Positions 1 to 11,339 of a stretch of 64,000 bases of DNA are shown here, piece after piece. Source of the DNA: Brassica napus. Its lineage: Eukaryota; Streptophyta; Magnoliopsida; Brassicales; Brassicaceae. Position 1 is the stretch's first letter. Each line of letters begins with the position of its first letter. The notes below the pieces were generated by a model, which did not search any database, was not told the origin of the DNA, and saw nothing but the letters and a program-made list of their open reading frames with translations. Both the position numbers and the translations under genes were made by a program. The stretch spans positions 59,137,452-59,201,451 of the forward strand of contig NC_063447.1 in the NCBI RefSeq assembly GCF_020379485.1. The letters run 5' to 3'.

Positions 1-3
1 AAT

Positions 4-171
4 TTAAAAACCGTTTACATTAATCATACAAGCAATTACAAGGAGAAGCGATGTAAAGAAAAGTAAACCGATATTCATCTTAAATTCACCCGGAGTAAAT
101 TCTCCAACGAATAAACAGTAAACAGAAACACAAATAAAAATTGCACATAAAATCAAAAATGCGCGAATCAT
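4..171 (-). CDS. Small hypothetical protein, 55 aa, two hydrophobic segments
   Basis: An ATG at 171 (minus strand) opens 55 codons ending in TAA at 4-6. The protein is almost entirely hydrophobic: residues 4-22 and about 34-50 could each span a membrane, joined by a short charged loop (GEFTPGEFK). No family is recognised. The ORF lies in a stretch that otherwise looks repeat-derived, with a GC-rich tandem repeat about 350 bp upstream in its own orientation, so it may be an element-encoded or chance ORF. In favour of a gene are the complete start-to-stop frame and coherent two-helix hydrophobicity; no splice sites or homology support it. Confidence 0.22.
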   Translation of the reverse strand: MIRAFLILCAIFICVSVYCLFVGEFTPGEFKMNIGLLFFTSLLLVIACMINVNGF

Positions 172-513
172 CTTTCTTGAAATGAAAAATCGGAGGAGAG
201 CGATTTGAAATTTTTGAGAGAAGATGAAATGTTTTGGATGATGAAATGGAGTGAAAATGAGTTGTATTTATAGATGAAAATCACTGTTCATGACCGTTGG
301 AGAAAGGGGAAATTTTTGAAAATTTTTCTTTGTGACCGTTGGGGTTAAATCGAGTGCACCAAAAATTAGTCTGAAAATATCGTATTAAACGGTCAATCAA
401 ATCTATAAAATTTCATAAAAGTAAAAAAAATTATGACAATGAAATATTTATGTTATGACAACAAATCATGCGACAGCTCAGCCGATCAATGCAGAGTAAT
501 AAATAAATCATAC

Positions 514-697
514 GGCGGCTCGGCCGACCAATTAATAATAAACAGAATATAAGGCGGCTCGGCCGACCAATAAATAATAAACAGAATATAAGGCCGCTCA
601 GCCGACTAATAAATAATAAACAGAATATAAGGCGGCTCGGCCGACCAATAAATAATAAACAGAATATAAGGCGGCTCGGCCGACCAATAAATAAATT
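514..697. repeat. 39-bp tandem repeat, about 4.7 copies, GC-rich core
   Basis: Copies begin at 514, 553, 592, 631 and 670, an exact 39-bp period. Each has a GC-rich core (GGCGGCTCGGCCGACC) followed by an AT-rich spacer ending in AACAGAATATAA. The copy at 592 has three changes in the core. Degenerate relatives of the core occur near 469 (CAGCTCAGCCGATC), 719 and 761 (GGCGGTAT..CCG.CCATTATAAC), so the array is part of a longer repeated domain. Confidence 0.85.
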
Positions 698-1141
698 AAA
701 TTACTAGTAAATAATATAGGCGGTATTCCGGCCATTATAACTTGATATAAATAATAGTAGAGGCGGTATACCGACCATTATAACAGGGTATAAATGATAC
801 AAATAAATTTTACCGAATCGCAGAGTGATCGTGCTGATAACGTGTTATAAAAAGAACTGAAATTTTATTGTATCGCGGGAATTTAAACAAAGCAAAATTT
901 TATACCTGTACAAAGAAGATAACACTGAAATAGAGAGAGAAGGGAGAATATATTGTGTTTTGAGATGGTGTCTTATAAACGATCGAAACAATCGTTCATA
1001 TAGAGATTAAAAAGTGGAAATTACTGTGTAAATAGTGACAATGCGTCCCATATTTGTTCAAAAACTTAACAATTGAGACGCTGCCATATTTGACGTCGGT
1101 AACATTATGTAAGTTTTGGTAGGGATATCGCAGGGTCAACA

Positions 1142-2689
1142 AACACAAACGTCAAAATCTACGCAACCCAGAAGTGAAAAAAGTCAAAAAGATTTATACT
1201 GCCTTACGAATACCTAAAAATTTATACCAAGAAAGAAAGATTAAGAACCCCTTCATTTACGTAATACTTCAATGATCACTTGTTCTTATTTCTCCAGCAC
1301 AGAAGCTTACCAATGTTCCCCTGTACTTTTAGTCAACAATAATTTGCATCTAGGAATAGTTATTTATTTTTGACAAAATGATTATTGTTATATATGAATG
1401 TTTACTGATGCTATAAATAGTAAAAATGGGTACTAAGTTACATTACATTATGCTAATTTCTTCACCAACATATACGTAAAAGGAGGGGGGGGAGGGCTAA
1501 GGTAAAGGTGAGATTCCTAAAGCTGTAATGTACAATAATCACAAATGCTTCATGCTTGGTCTAAAGATATTATCATGGAAACTCATGATTTTATTTTGCC
1601 ACTTTAGTTTCATGTTAATGCAGTGGACCATGGAGCCCCTTTGAACTAAACATGTTTCTGAATCCTCATCCATTTTCCAACATATCAGACAATATAATCT
1701 GAATCTTCACCTCGTTTTGAAACATGTTTTTAAGGGACTAACATATATGGATAGATAAAAGTTTATATCCAAAGCGTTTGTCTAATTAACTACAGATTAT
1801 TCTTAATTTGAATGCAATTTACTGGTGTGGAAACTCTCTCGTTTGTGAGAAACAAGATGGGAGCATATCGAGAACGTTATGCCGGCAACGGGATCGCAGC
1901 CGCGTCTCTGGTTCCTTAACCAAAAAGGTTTGCCACCATATTACAACACTTATTTACATCTCAGAATCCGTTGACAATTATATGAACTTTTCTACTATGC
2001 GTCTAACAGTTAAGCACATGTTATTTGCGACAAACTAGTGAAATACATTGTTTGACCGAAAATGCATAAAGACTATATTAATTGCTAACCACGATAGAAA
2101 GAATTCTTTACACTAACCACTCAAATTGAATATTCTCGAAAATATTATTATTTACAAAAAGACAAAACTTACGGCACAAAAGAACCAATTCCATATATTA
2201 ACCAATAACCACTCAGCTTGACTACAAAACATTTTTTTTAATGAAATAACATGAATAAAAATAACATATTTCTGTAATGATTGTTTGGTTATAACATATT
2301 TTATAGGATGGCTAGCTATAAATTTTGTCTCGCCAAAATGGTACTAGTCAAAATCAAAAACTGAAGCCAATACGAGGGAAAATCATACAACATACTATAG
2401 GTTTTCAATCGTTTCGAATTCATTGGACAGATGTCTGTAGAACATATATTATAGTCCAAATTCGATGGAGTGTAGACCGTAGAGGAATAAGAATAATACT
2501 ATAAGCGAAATAAATAATCGAAAACGCCTGATATTACTATTTTCATCCCACACCTGCTCCATCCCATCTAGAATTGTTAGTAGTTAACCCTTAAACAAAT
2601 AAAAACTATAATTGGCGGTTTGCTTGATATATATGGCCGAATAACGGGGAATTCTTGTATTTAGTCTTTACTCTCTCTTTTTTGTCACA
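1142..2689. other. Intergenic, no gene seen
   Basis: AT-rich sequence without a convincing exon. The longest open frame (1808-2038) has no recognisable motif or plausible splice partners. A G run lies near 1485. Confidence 0.5.
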
Positions 2690-3745
2690 GTATTTAGGTG
2701 ATGATTGTTTCATTAGTTTTTAGTTTTAGTTTTTTATTTTTAGATTCGAGTTTTTAGATTTTAGTTTTTGATTTTCAAGTTTTTGTTTTTGATTTTTAGT
2801 TTTTGGTTTTAGCTTTCGGTTTTTAGATTTTGATTTTGATTTTTGGTTTTGCTGTATTTTTAGTTTTTCAGAAAATAATTAATACATTAGCTTATAATAA
2901 TACATCAAAATAGCAATAACATATTTAGAATTTACCATTAAATTTTTTAAAAATATTATAATTATTATTTAAATATAAAATAAAGTAACATGTTTTTAAT
3001 TATTTTTTTTATAAAAAAATATATTATAGTAAAGTATAAATCATAATATATATATATATATAAGTTACAAAAAATTAAATATTTAAAAATTGGAATCTAT
3101 TTAGAAAAATTTCTTATATAATTTTTTTTTTAGTGTTTAAAGCTATAGAAATATTATTTTCTGCATGTGTTGTTAGTTATTAAATCTTCATTGGATGAAA
3201 AATGGTTTTAAAAAATTAATAATTAATAAAATATGTGAAAATTATATTGTTACAATTAATTTTTTCAAAATATATATAATTTTATTAAAACATTATGTTT
3301 GTTAAAAAGAAATTAAAATACATTAACTTATTTTCCAATTAGTGATTTTTTTAAGAAAGAATTTTACTAAAATTGTAAAATATTAATATATATAAATAAT
3401 AAAAGAAAAGTTCGTAAGTAAGGAGTTTAACAAACATATGTATTTAACTAGTGTTGTTATATTATATTTATATATTTAAAAAAGGTAGTCGTGCATATTT
3501 TTAAAAACCAACAGAACATGGATTTTAGGTTTTCATTGAAAACTTGGTTAAACATCTAAAATCTAGTTTCCCTATTTTATAGGAAAACTCTTTTGTCAAA
3601 ATCTTGATTGGCAGCAAAATCAGTTTTAGTTTTCCTAAATCGTAGGGAATCACTTTTAGAAAAATCTTGATTGGACAAAAATGTAGTTTTTGAAAAACAA
3701 AAACCAAAAACTGATTTAAAAACAAAAACCGAATACTTGACTATT
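2690..3745. mobile_element. Probable non-autonomous DNA element with low-complexity inverted ends
   Basis: The left part (2715-2870) is a long run of TTTTTAG/TTTTTGAT units. The right part (about 3685-3730) contains the inverse (AAAAACCAAAAACTGA, AAAACAAAAACCGAATAC). A very AT-rich core lies between. Such sub-terminal inverted low-complexity blocks are typical of non-autonomous transposons in Brassicaceae. No transposase frame or clean target duplication was found, so the boundaries are approximate. Confidence 0.4.
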
Positions 3746-6653
3746 GAATAGTTGGCCTGATGACGTCATGCTGGTGTCATTTTCGCACCTGATAGATTTT
3801 GACTATAACGTTGAAAAATCTTCTAGGAATTTAGCGAATCACTCTCACTTTCTTGTTCCACTTGTTTTACATCAGTTTACAAAGTTTTGTCTTTAGCTTA
3901 TTTGTGGATTGTCTTAACAAATCAATAATGGTGTTACGAACATTATTCAATATAAAATTCTATAAATAGAAATTAGCATGATAATTATTACTTTTTATTT
4001 TGAATATGATATGTATTATTTCATAGTTGGGAAATAGCTCTTGAAAGTAAATTAAAATAATATATTAAAATAATTAAGCGGTTAAATATAAACTAAAACA
4101 AAATAAATTAAAACATTAAAATCTAATTTTCTTAAAAAAATATCATAAAAAAAAAAATCCTTTAATCTGAGAAAAACATTCAAGTTGACCATCAATATTT
4201 TAATGACCAATCAAACGTAATTAAAAATTATACATATAAATAATTATATCGATTAATTAACATCATTAAAACATTACATTCTTTTTTTTAAACATTACAT
4301 TCTTATTTATTGTTACTTATTGCTAAGAAATATTTATTTATTTTACATAATTATCTAGATTTTAAATTAAGGTCTTGATCACGGTATATAAGGAAGAAAA
4401 TATATATATAATCTAATTGACATCTTAATAATATATTAAAGCATGCAGTTGGTCTACTGAATTCGTTGGTCAAATAAATTAGAGATTAATAATCGGTCAA
4501 AGACTATTAAAGTAACATCATTTGAGATTTTAGAAAATCATTGTAAGTTTAAATGTATCATGTTGTAGCCCCATTACTCACAGTACCAGGTGCGCCGTGG
4601 AGAATCTACGATAAATTCATAGGTTTTGTTGACAAAAAAAAAATCATTAAAACCACTCAAAAGCCAATTCTGTGATCCATAAAGCAAGAGAAAATGATAA
4701 GATGTTTGTATATTGGTGTCGTGTTAGATAATCACATGCACAAAAATTAAATTTCCAAACTCAAATAATTTCCTTGCACTCTTCCTTGTCGACAAACTAC
4801 TTTATTTTCCAACGGCATAGAGCTACTAGTCTGAATTACTAAAGGAAATTTATGAAAAAATGTTTTTAAACTATCCACGTTTCTTACACTCTCTGCATTA
4901 AAAGAAAAACCCTTGATTTTTCAACTAAAATATTAGAACTATATGACTATTACAATTACTAGTCTTCAAAAAACTGTTGCCATCGATATTGCTGAAAATT
5001 AGTGGTGGTAGTTCTACGGCGTTTAAAGGAAAATAAATTTAATACGGTGAAACCTTGTTTCAATCTTTGCTGTCTATCCGGACCGCCTTAGATGGCGAGA
5101 ATACATGGAGTACTATGAATTTCGTGGGATTAGTCGGTTGACATTGACTGGATCTTCATGGTTATCGGAAAAAAAAGTCAATATTGCTGAAGTGGAATCA
5201 CTAAGGATTTCGTATTACAATCAGATACCATTGCACATAAATGATACGAACGACGCTGATATAAAAGAAAAAACATACAGCCATTTGGCTCTTCTTAGTT
5301 AATCCCACGTTTATTATTCTTACACTAATTACCAATATTTTTAGGTGTTCGCATAAGTATTTTTTGTTACACTGGATTAAAAAAAACTCTTATGCTAGAA
5401 ACAGTTAAAATTCATTAGTCTTTTTTATCCAGTGTAAGAAATTCATCGAAGGAACAAAAAACTATAGATCTACTAGTAATACACATCTTTGATTTTTTTA
5501 TTTATCAATAACAGTAGAGTCCATTCGCAACATTTTTAGTGGGATAAGCTTAAAAATGGAGGAAAATTCGATTAAATCACTTTTAAAAAGAAACAAAGAA
5601 AAGGTTATTAAGCTAAGCACATGGAATCATAAGTAAAAAATAGTTGACATTTTTAAAAAGATGAATAATGGAAAGGCCGCAGAAAAAAGGTAGGGCCAAG
5701 TGAAGGGAACAGAAGGGAACAAGGTCCAAAACTTGATCCCCGTTGGAAAGACCAATCTCTGCTCTCCATATCCTTCTTCTCATCATTACTTCTCTACTCT
5801 TCCCCATCTTTTTTCCTCTCATTTTCTTAACATCTTGCGTAATTATTTACTAGTATTACAAATTTCTTCTTTAATTCATCACACCGAACAAAATTATTCT
5901 GTTATCATTTAAAAAGTTGTATACAAGCACAAAACAACACTAGTTTGATTATCATTTTCTATTAACAATTTTGCGAAAGAAAGTGTATTACATGACTATA
6001 TAGACTCGCCTTAATAAAACAAAGAAATAACTGAAACATTTGATGATAGAATGGTAAAAACACATCAGTGGTTAACATAAAATTTGTGAACTCAGTGATA
6101 GAATGGTAAAAACACATCAGTGGTCCCTAGTTGGCAAGTTTCATAAAACTTGTGCCTGTGTTTAATTTTTCCACCACTCGTTTTTCCATTATTCGTCCAA
6201 ATGTAAGTTTTTTTTTTTTGGTAAAAAATGTAAGTTTTGCCTACGAGGGAGATGTAGGCTTGTTTGGTAATATGCAAAACGGGGAGTAACGTTCGTAATG
6301 CAAATTTACGGTCGAGTTATTGATCACAGAAAATAGTGTAACTATAATTCGTAACATCATTATCGTTCCGTTCCACTCACAAAAAACATATGGTATTTTG
6401 ACGTTAACCATGGTCCATTATAGAAAGAAGGATCTTGTGGAAGAAAACACTCGGATAGTTTTACAAAATACTAATCGAAGATCGATGTGTTTGATACTCT
6501 TTTTATATCAGAATAAGTGATGTTTTATGTTTTACATGCTTATTTTTTTTTAAAGAAAAAAACAAAACATCATTTATTATTTATCTAAACACATGCATAA
6601 TATTATCTAATTTTCTCAATTTTATTCTGAAACATTACTTGATACAATGAGTA
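3746..6653. other. Intergenic, AT-rich, no gene seen
   Basis: No ORF with recognisable motifs. A 65-codon frame at 5105-5302 encodes no family I know. A short direct repeat (GTGATAGAATGGTAAAAACACATCAGTGGT) occurs at about 6040-6072 and again at 6095-6124. Confidence 0.5.
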
Positions 6654-6658
6654 TATAT

Positions 6659-6812
6659 TATAGGAAATGTATTTTGATATATTAAACGTAATGTACAATA
6701 GAAGTTTATATACAGAGTTTAGACTAAGTTAGATAATAACTAACATTTCCTAAAACAGAGGAATGTGTATATACTATAGTTGAGAGGAGATCTTTATAGT
6801 ATCTCTCTTACA
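6659..6812 (-). repeat. 3' LTR of the 6.65-11.34 kb Copia element
   Basis: This 154-bp copy is bounded by the TATAT target duplication on the left and the polypurine tract on the right. On the minus strand it begins TGTAAGAGAGATAC and ends TTTCCTATA rather than the usual CA. The RT/RNase H frame runs into it and stops at 6774. Confidence 0.9.
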
Positions 6813-8840
6813 CGCCCCTTCAAGCTGCAGCGTGGGTGTCACGCCAAGCTTGTTTCGCAGTTCCAAGAAGCGAGCTCGAGTGAGTGGTTTCGTTAATGCA
6901 TCCGCTAACTGATCACGAGTGTTGACATGTGAAACAGTTAGAGCTCCGCGTTGTACTTGTCCCCGAACAAATTGATAGTCAATGGCGATGTGTTTCATGC
7001 GAGAATGAAATATCGGATTAGCACAGAGGAATGTTGCTCCTACATTGTCGCAGAAGACGACTAGAGCTGATGGAAGCGATACCCCAAGCTCAGAGAGAAG
7101 ACTGCAAATCCATATAATTTCTGATGTTGTGTTTGCAACTGCACGATACTCCGCTTCTGTAGATGATCTCGCCACACCATTTTGTTTCTTTGAAGACCAG
7201 GATATGGGATGTTGGCCGAGGTAGATGACATAAGAGTTTGTGGAGATATAGTTATCACTATCACCAGCCCAGTCGGCATCTGAGTAAGCTCGAAGTACTA
7301 TTTTGTTCTTGGCAGAGTAAAAAACACCGTGTGTCGGAGTTCCAGCTAGATAGCGTATAATGCATTTTGCAGCCTGCCAATGGTCTTCAGTTGGCTTGTG
7401 CATGAACTGTGATAGACGGTTAACCGCATATGCTATGTCAAGACGCGTAAACTGAAGATATTGGAGACTCCCTATTAGACTTTGATATTTGGTAGGGTCT
7501 GAGAGTGAGACACCGGAGTTGAGAGTGATTTTTGGAGATGAAGCCATCCGCGTGGTTACTGGCTTTGTGTTCATCATGTCATACTTATGGAGCAAGTCCA
7601 ATATGTATTTTCGTTGGCATAGATGGAGACCGCTCGGTGTACGATGAGCTTCGATTCCGAGGAAGTAGTTCAAGTCCTCTGCATCTTTTACTGAAAATCT
7701 TTCCGCAAGGAGGGTTAAAACGCGTTGAATACCAGTGGTGGTGTTGCCGGTTATCAGAATGTCATCGACACAAACCAGTAGATAGATATGATGGCCTCCG
7801 TAGTGTAGAACAAAGAGCGATGTGTCCGCTAGAGAGTTCGTGAAACCCAGACTAAGGAGGAAGGTGCGAAGCTCCATGTACCAAGCTCGGGGAGCTTGTT
7901 TGAGCCCGTAGACAGCCTTATGCAGTCTACACACATAGTCTGGTCTGTCTGTGTCGATGAACCCAGGCGGTTGTTCCATATATACCTCATCCGCCAGTGT
8001 TCCCTGAAGAAAAGCATTGTTTACGTCTAGTTGTTTTACTGGCCAAGAGTTACTGATCGCAACATCTAGAACCAATGTGAGTGTTGTTGACTTGACAACG
8101 GGGCTAAATGTCTCAACATAGTCCCTGCCAAACTCTTGCTTGTATCCCTTAGAGATCAGTCTTGACTTTGGACAACGAAGAGTACCATCGGAGTTGAACT
8201 TATTTTTGTAGAGCCAGCGACAGCCAACAACATTGAAACCCGGTTTGCGTGGGACCAGAGTGAAGGTGCCGTTGCGCACGAAAGCATATATTTCCGTCGA
8301 CATTGAATCTCTCCATATTTTTTCCTTGAGAGCTTGAGTGATGGTGTTTGGTTCAGCTGGGATAGCAGACACTAGAGCGGCAGAGTAGTTGTACTTTTTA
8401 CTTGGTTTTATGATCAGTTTCTTCCGTCGAGTCACCATTGGGTGGTTATTGCTCAATGCTGGAGGTGGTGGTATTGGCGATGGCGGAGGTTGAGAGACAG
8501 AGGAAGCCATCGTAGTTGAGAGAGCCGGTGCGGGAGATTCAGCAGAGGAACCCGCTACGATTGGAGAAGATGCGATGTTCTGATTCGTGGAAGGAGATGA
8601 TAATGCTGCACCTGAAGTTAACGCTGCACCACCATTGTAACTGTTAGTAATGCTTAAAGTAAGTGTTGAAGGTTGTACCTGAACTGACGGGTGAGGGTCC
8701 AAGCTTGGAGTGCCCGTTTGCTCTACGAGTGGAGCAGGTTGAGTGGGATTAGGTGGTGGTTGGGGCTGAAGAGGTATAGGTATTATTGTAGCGAGGGGAT
8801 AAGGAGGAGGAGGTGTTTCGGTGGGTGTAGTCGAGGTCAT
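6774..8840 (-). pseudogene. Copia reverse transcriptase and RNase H region
   Basis: A 688-codon open stretch covers a Pro-rich linker (residues 1-150), reverse transcriptase (about 170-430) and RNase H (about 530-660). RT shows the Copia signatures QLDVNNAFLQG and YGLKQAPRAW. The active-site box reads VCVDD instead of the usual YVDD. RNase H shows AYSDADWAGD, the SSTEAEYRA motif and a terminal ADALTKPL. The frame continues upstream (same phase) beyond a TGA stop at about 8910 into integrase, so it is the 3' part of one polyprotein, not a separate gene. Confidence 0.9.
6813..6823 (-). other. Polypurine tract of the Copia element
   Basis: On the minus strand the sequence TTGAAGGGGCG directly abuts the first base of the 3' LTR. 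This is the expected place and composition for the plus-strand primer. Confidence 0.8.
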
Positions 8841-8909
8841 GGTAGGTTTGAGGTTTGTTTTGAAAGGGAAGGTTGCTTCGTCAAAACGTACATGTCTTGA
8901 AACGTAGAT

Positions 8910-9694
8910 TCAACCGGTGTGGGGCTGAAGGCATAGATAAGCGCTCTGAGTGGGAGAGTAGCCAATGAGGACGCAAGGCATAGAGCGATCTTCTAGTTTG
9001 TGGTGTGTATAGGTCCGCAACCAAGGAAAGCAAAGACAACTGTAGACGCGAGTTTTGGCATAGTTTGGCTGAGTACCAAACAATTTGTGGAATGGTGAAT
9101 CCATCTGAAGAATAGGAGTTGGTAGGCGGTTTATGAGGTAGGTTGTTGTGGCGAAAGCATAGGACCAGTAAGACTTGGGCATGGAAGCATGAGTGAGCAG
9201 TGTTAGTCCTGTTTCAACCACATGTCCGTGCTTTCTTTCTGAGATTTCATTGTGCTCCGGAGTGTAAGGTGGGGAAGTGAGATGAGAGATGCCTGCTTCG
9301 GATAAGATTTTGCGAAGAGCTATGAATTCTCCTCCATTGTCTGAGTATAATGTGCCGATTTTTGTAGAGAAGAAGTTCTCGACGGCGCTTTGAAAGCTTG
9401 AAATGTCTCCTTGACTTGCTACTTAAGTTTTAATGGGTAGAGCAGGGTATATCGGCTGTAGTGGTCTATTAACACAAGGTAGTACTTATAATTGTCTTTG
9501 GAGACAACTGGAGAACTCCATAGATCGGTAAAAATATATTGAAGTGGGCGACTAGAGGTAATGGAAGTTTGATGAAAGGGTAATTTATGAGATTTATTGA
9601 TAGCACAATCTGAGCACAAAGTGTTTTGGGTTATAGACTGTTTGTAGGGTAAAGAAAAATGAGAAACAACATTTTTGAGAATAGAAGCAGACAT
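8910..9694 (-). pseudogene. Copia integrase region, broken
   Basis: 9419-9694 encodes the zinc-binding part and start of the catalytic core (CSDCAINKSHKLPF, then FTDLWSSP). Between 9419 and 9221 lie a stop (after LKLK), a phase change and a stretch still readable as the second catalytic Asp region (YSDNGGEF) and PEHNEISERKHGH. 8910-9221 encodes the rest of the core (NRLPTP, then FGCLCFP-like VYSCLCFPW). A TGA stop at 8910 separates it from RT. The element cannot make a full polyprotein. Confidence 0.85.
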
Positions 9695-9699
9695 GTGAC

Positions 9700-10208
9700 C
9701 TAAAATGCCAGTCGGACAAACTTATTTTAGGGGTAGATGAAGCAAAAAAGGATTGAAAGGTAGATGGGTTGACTGGCCACTCATAGAGCTCATCCTTGGT
9801 CTTGTCTTGGATTAACGGGACCCCCGAACTGAGATCCTTCACCTGAAAGTGAGCAGGGAAAAATTCAACAGATATTTTGTTAGCATTACATAAGCGATAA
9901 ACAGATATAAGGTTCTTTTTAATGTTTGGCACGCATAGAACATTATTCAGAAATAAGTTTCGTGCAATAGAAGGAAGAGATATTGAACCAGTGTGTGTGA
10001 TTGGTAAGCCTGAGCCATCGCTTATCATCACTGAGTCATCACCAAGGTATGGCTGTTGCAGAGACATGTTGTGCAGATCACTAGTCAGGTGGTGTGTAGC
10101 ACCGGAGTCCATAAGCCAAGCAGTTGACGGGTGTTGAGCGGCGACAACTACATTAGCTCTAGGTTGCCACGGATGAAACGGTGAGCCCGTGAGGTTGACT
10201 TGTTGTTG
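9700..10208 (-). pseudogene. Copia protease and start of integrase, frameshifted
   Basis: The aspartic protease signature DSGATHHLT lies just after 10112, in the same frame as gag but beyond gag's stop codon. The frame runs to the WHFR motif that starts the integrase zinc region, where bases are missing: the next recognisable block (GHMSASILKNV) is in another phase near 9700. Confidence 0.85.
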
Positions 10209-11060
10209 TTACATCTTAGGGCATCTCCTTTCACTGTGACCAAAGATACTGCAGATTTGGCACCGGCCTTGATATCCTTTTGTGGTTTTGTTCTCTTGTT
10301 TCTGCGGGTTGTACTGGTTCGGCTTGTAATTGTTGTTCCAGTTGTTGCCACGATGTTGTTGTTGCTTAGGCCGGGAGGTAGCCATATTAGCCGTGATCGA
10401 TACGGAAGCAGAGGTGTGCGTGGTGACTGCCAAAAGCTTTGCCTCTCTGTTGATAAGCTTCTCATGGATTTTCACAATGGAGGGAGTAGTGTCGCTCCCT
10501 TCTATCTGATCAACAACAGTTTTGTAGTCCTCCGGGAGCCCATCAACGATGTACTCTATCTTGTCTTCATGGTCCAATGGTTTTCTAAGGAGAGCAAGTT
10601 GGTCAAAGTGGCTGGTGAGTTCTCTCATGTAGTCATCAATGCTCTTGTCACCTTTGGTGTAATGCTTCAGTTGCAGACAAAGTTGTTGAATGTGGCCGCG
10701 GGTTGGAGTAGCATAGGTTGCACTGAGGGATTTCCAGACCTCGTGGGAGGTCTTGGTGTTGGTGACGAGTGACTGAATGGATGGAGACAGAGTGCCGATG
10801 AGACCGTTATATATCAAGCGATCTTGACGGCGCCATTTGGAGTAGTCAGGGTTGACGACTGGTTGATCATCGAGAGTGACGGTTTGGGGAGGAGCTATGG
10901 TCGTGCCGTCAAGGTAACCAGCCAGATCATAGCCATCGAGTAGAGCCTGGATCTGAAGGCCCCATGTCATGAAGTTGGTTGATCTTAATTTGGTAACATT
11001 AACCATGTTAAGGTTGAAAAAGGCTTTTGTTGTATCAACGATTTCAGCCTTAGTAGCCAT
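10209..11060 (-). pseudogene. Copia gag, intact frame ending at a stop at the gag-pol junction
   Basis: 283 residues from ATG 11060. The N-terminal part has the Copia gag pattern (NVTKLRSTNFMTWGLQIQALL), followed by the UBN2-type middle domain and a basic, Asn/Gln-rich tail. A single CCHC zinc knuckle (C-X2-C-X4-H-X4-C) lies at about residues 267-280. The TAA at 10209-10211 follows directly after the knuckle, and pol continues in the same frame beyond it. In most plant Copia elements gag and pol are one frame, so this is either a mutation or a readthrough stop; the other lesions favour mutation. Confidence 0.9.
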
Positions 11061-11160
11061 GGGTGTGTGAAGGAAAAGCTCGAGAGAAGGGAGAGAAGAA
11101 GAAGAAGAAGAAGAAGATGGGGATGACGGCTGGAAAAAAAAATTTAAGGTTATCGATTTG

Positions 11161-11172
11161 CTTTTGATACCA
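11161..11172 (-). other. Primer-binding site, initiator tRNA-Met type
   Basis: On the minus strand TGGTATCAAAAG directly follows the 5' LTR. The first eight bases match the usual TGGTATCA of plant elements primed by initiator tRNA-Met. Confidence 0.85.
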
Positions 11173-11334
11173 TATAGGAAATGTATTTTGATACATTAAA
11201 CTTAATGTACAATAGAGGTTTATATACAGAGTTTAGTCTTGGAGACTAAGTTAGATAATAACTAACATTTCCTAAAACAGAAGAATGTGTATATACTATA
11301 GTTGAGAGGAGATCTTTATAGTATCTCTCTTACA
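11173..11334 (-). repeat. 5' LTR of the Copia element
   Basis: This 162-bp copy is flanked outside by TATAT (11335-11339) and inside by the primer-binding site. It differs from the 3' LTR by an eight-base indel and several substitutions. Confidence 0.9.
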
Positions 11335-11339
11335 TATAT

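Larger units (their letters stand above)
1..1141 (-). mobile_element. Possible non-autonomous retroelement 5' part (LTR plus leader), cut by the window edge
   Basis: Read on the minus strand, the segment begins TGTTGACC at 1141, a plausible LTR start. It runs through an AT-rich stretch with TATA-like sequence, then reaches a conserved-looking motif (AACACGTTATCAGCACGA, about 824-841) that resembles leader or primer-site sequence of some plant Copia-type elements. GC-rich tandem repeats and a small ORF follow. The second LTR would lie outside the window, so neither the LTR boundary nor the class can be settled. The motif assignment is from memory and the overall call is an inference. Confidence 0.3.
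6654..11339 (-). mobile_element. Complete but defective Ty1/Copia LTR retrotransposon, minus strand
   Basis: All structural parts are visible. There are two short LTRs (6659-6812 and 11173-11334), a primer-binding site matching initiator tRNA-Met beside the 5' LTR, a polypurine tract beside the 3' LTR, and a perfect 5-bp target duplication TATAT at 6654-6658 and 11335-11339. Between them lie gag, protease, integrase, reverse transcriptase and RNase H in Copia order. The LTRs differ by several substitutions plus a short indel (an extra TTGGAGAC-like block in the 5' LTR). The coding region carries stops and frameshifts. The insertion is therefore not recent and is not autonomous. Confidence 0.95.

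Noticed and set aside
5105..5302. 65-codon plus-strand frame
   Set aside because: No recognisable motif, no plausible splice partners, AT-rich surroundings; not enough to call a gene.
10200..10772. 190-codon plus-strand open frame
   Set aside because: Antisense to the Copia gag frame; composition is explained by the opposite strand.
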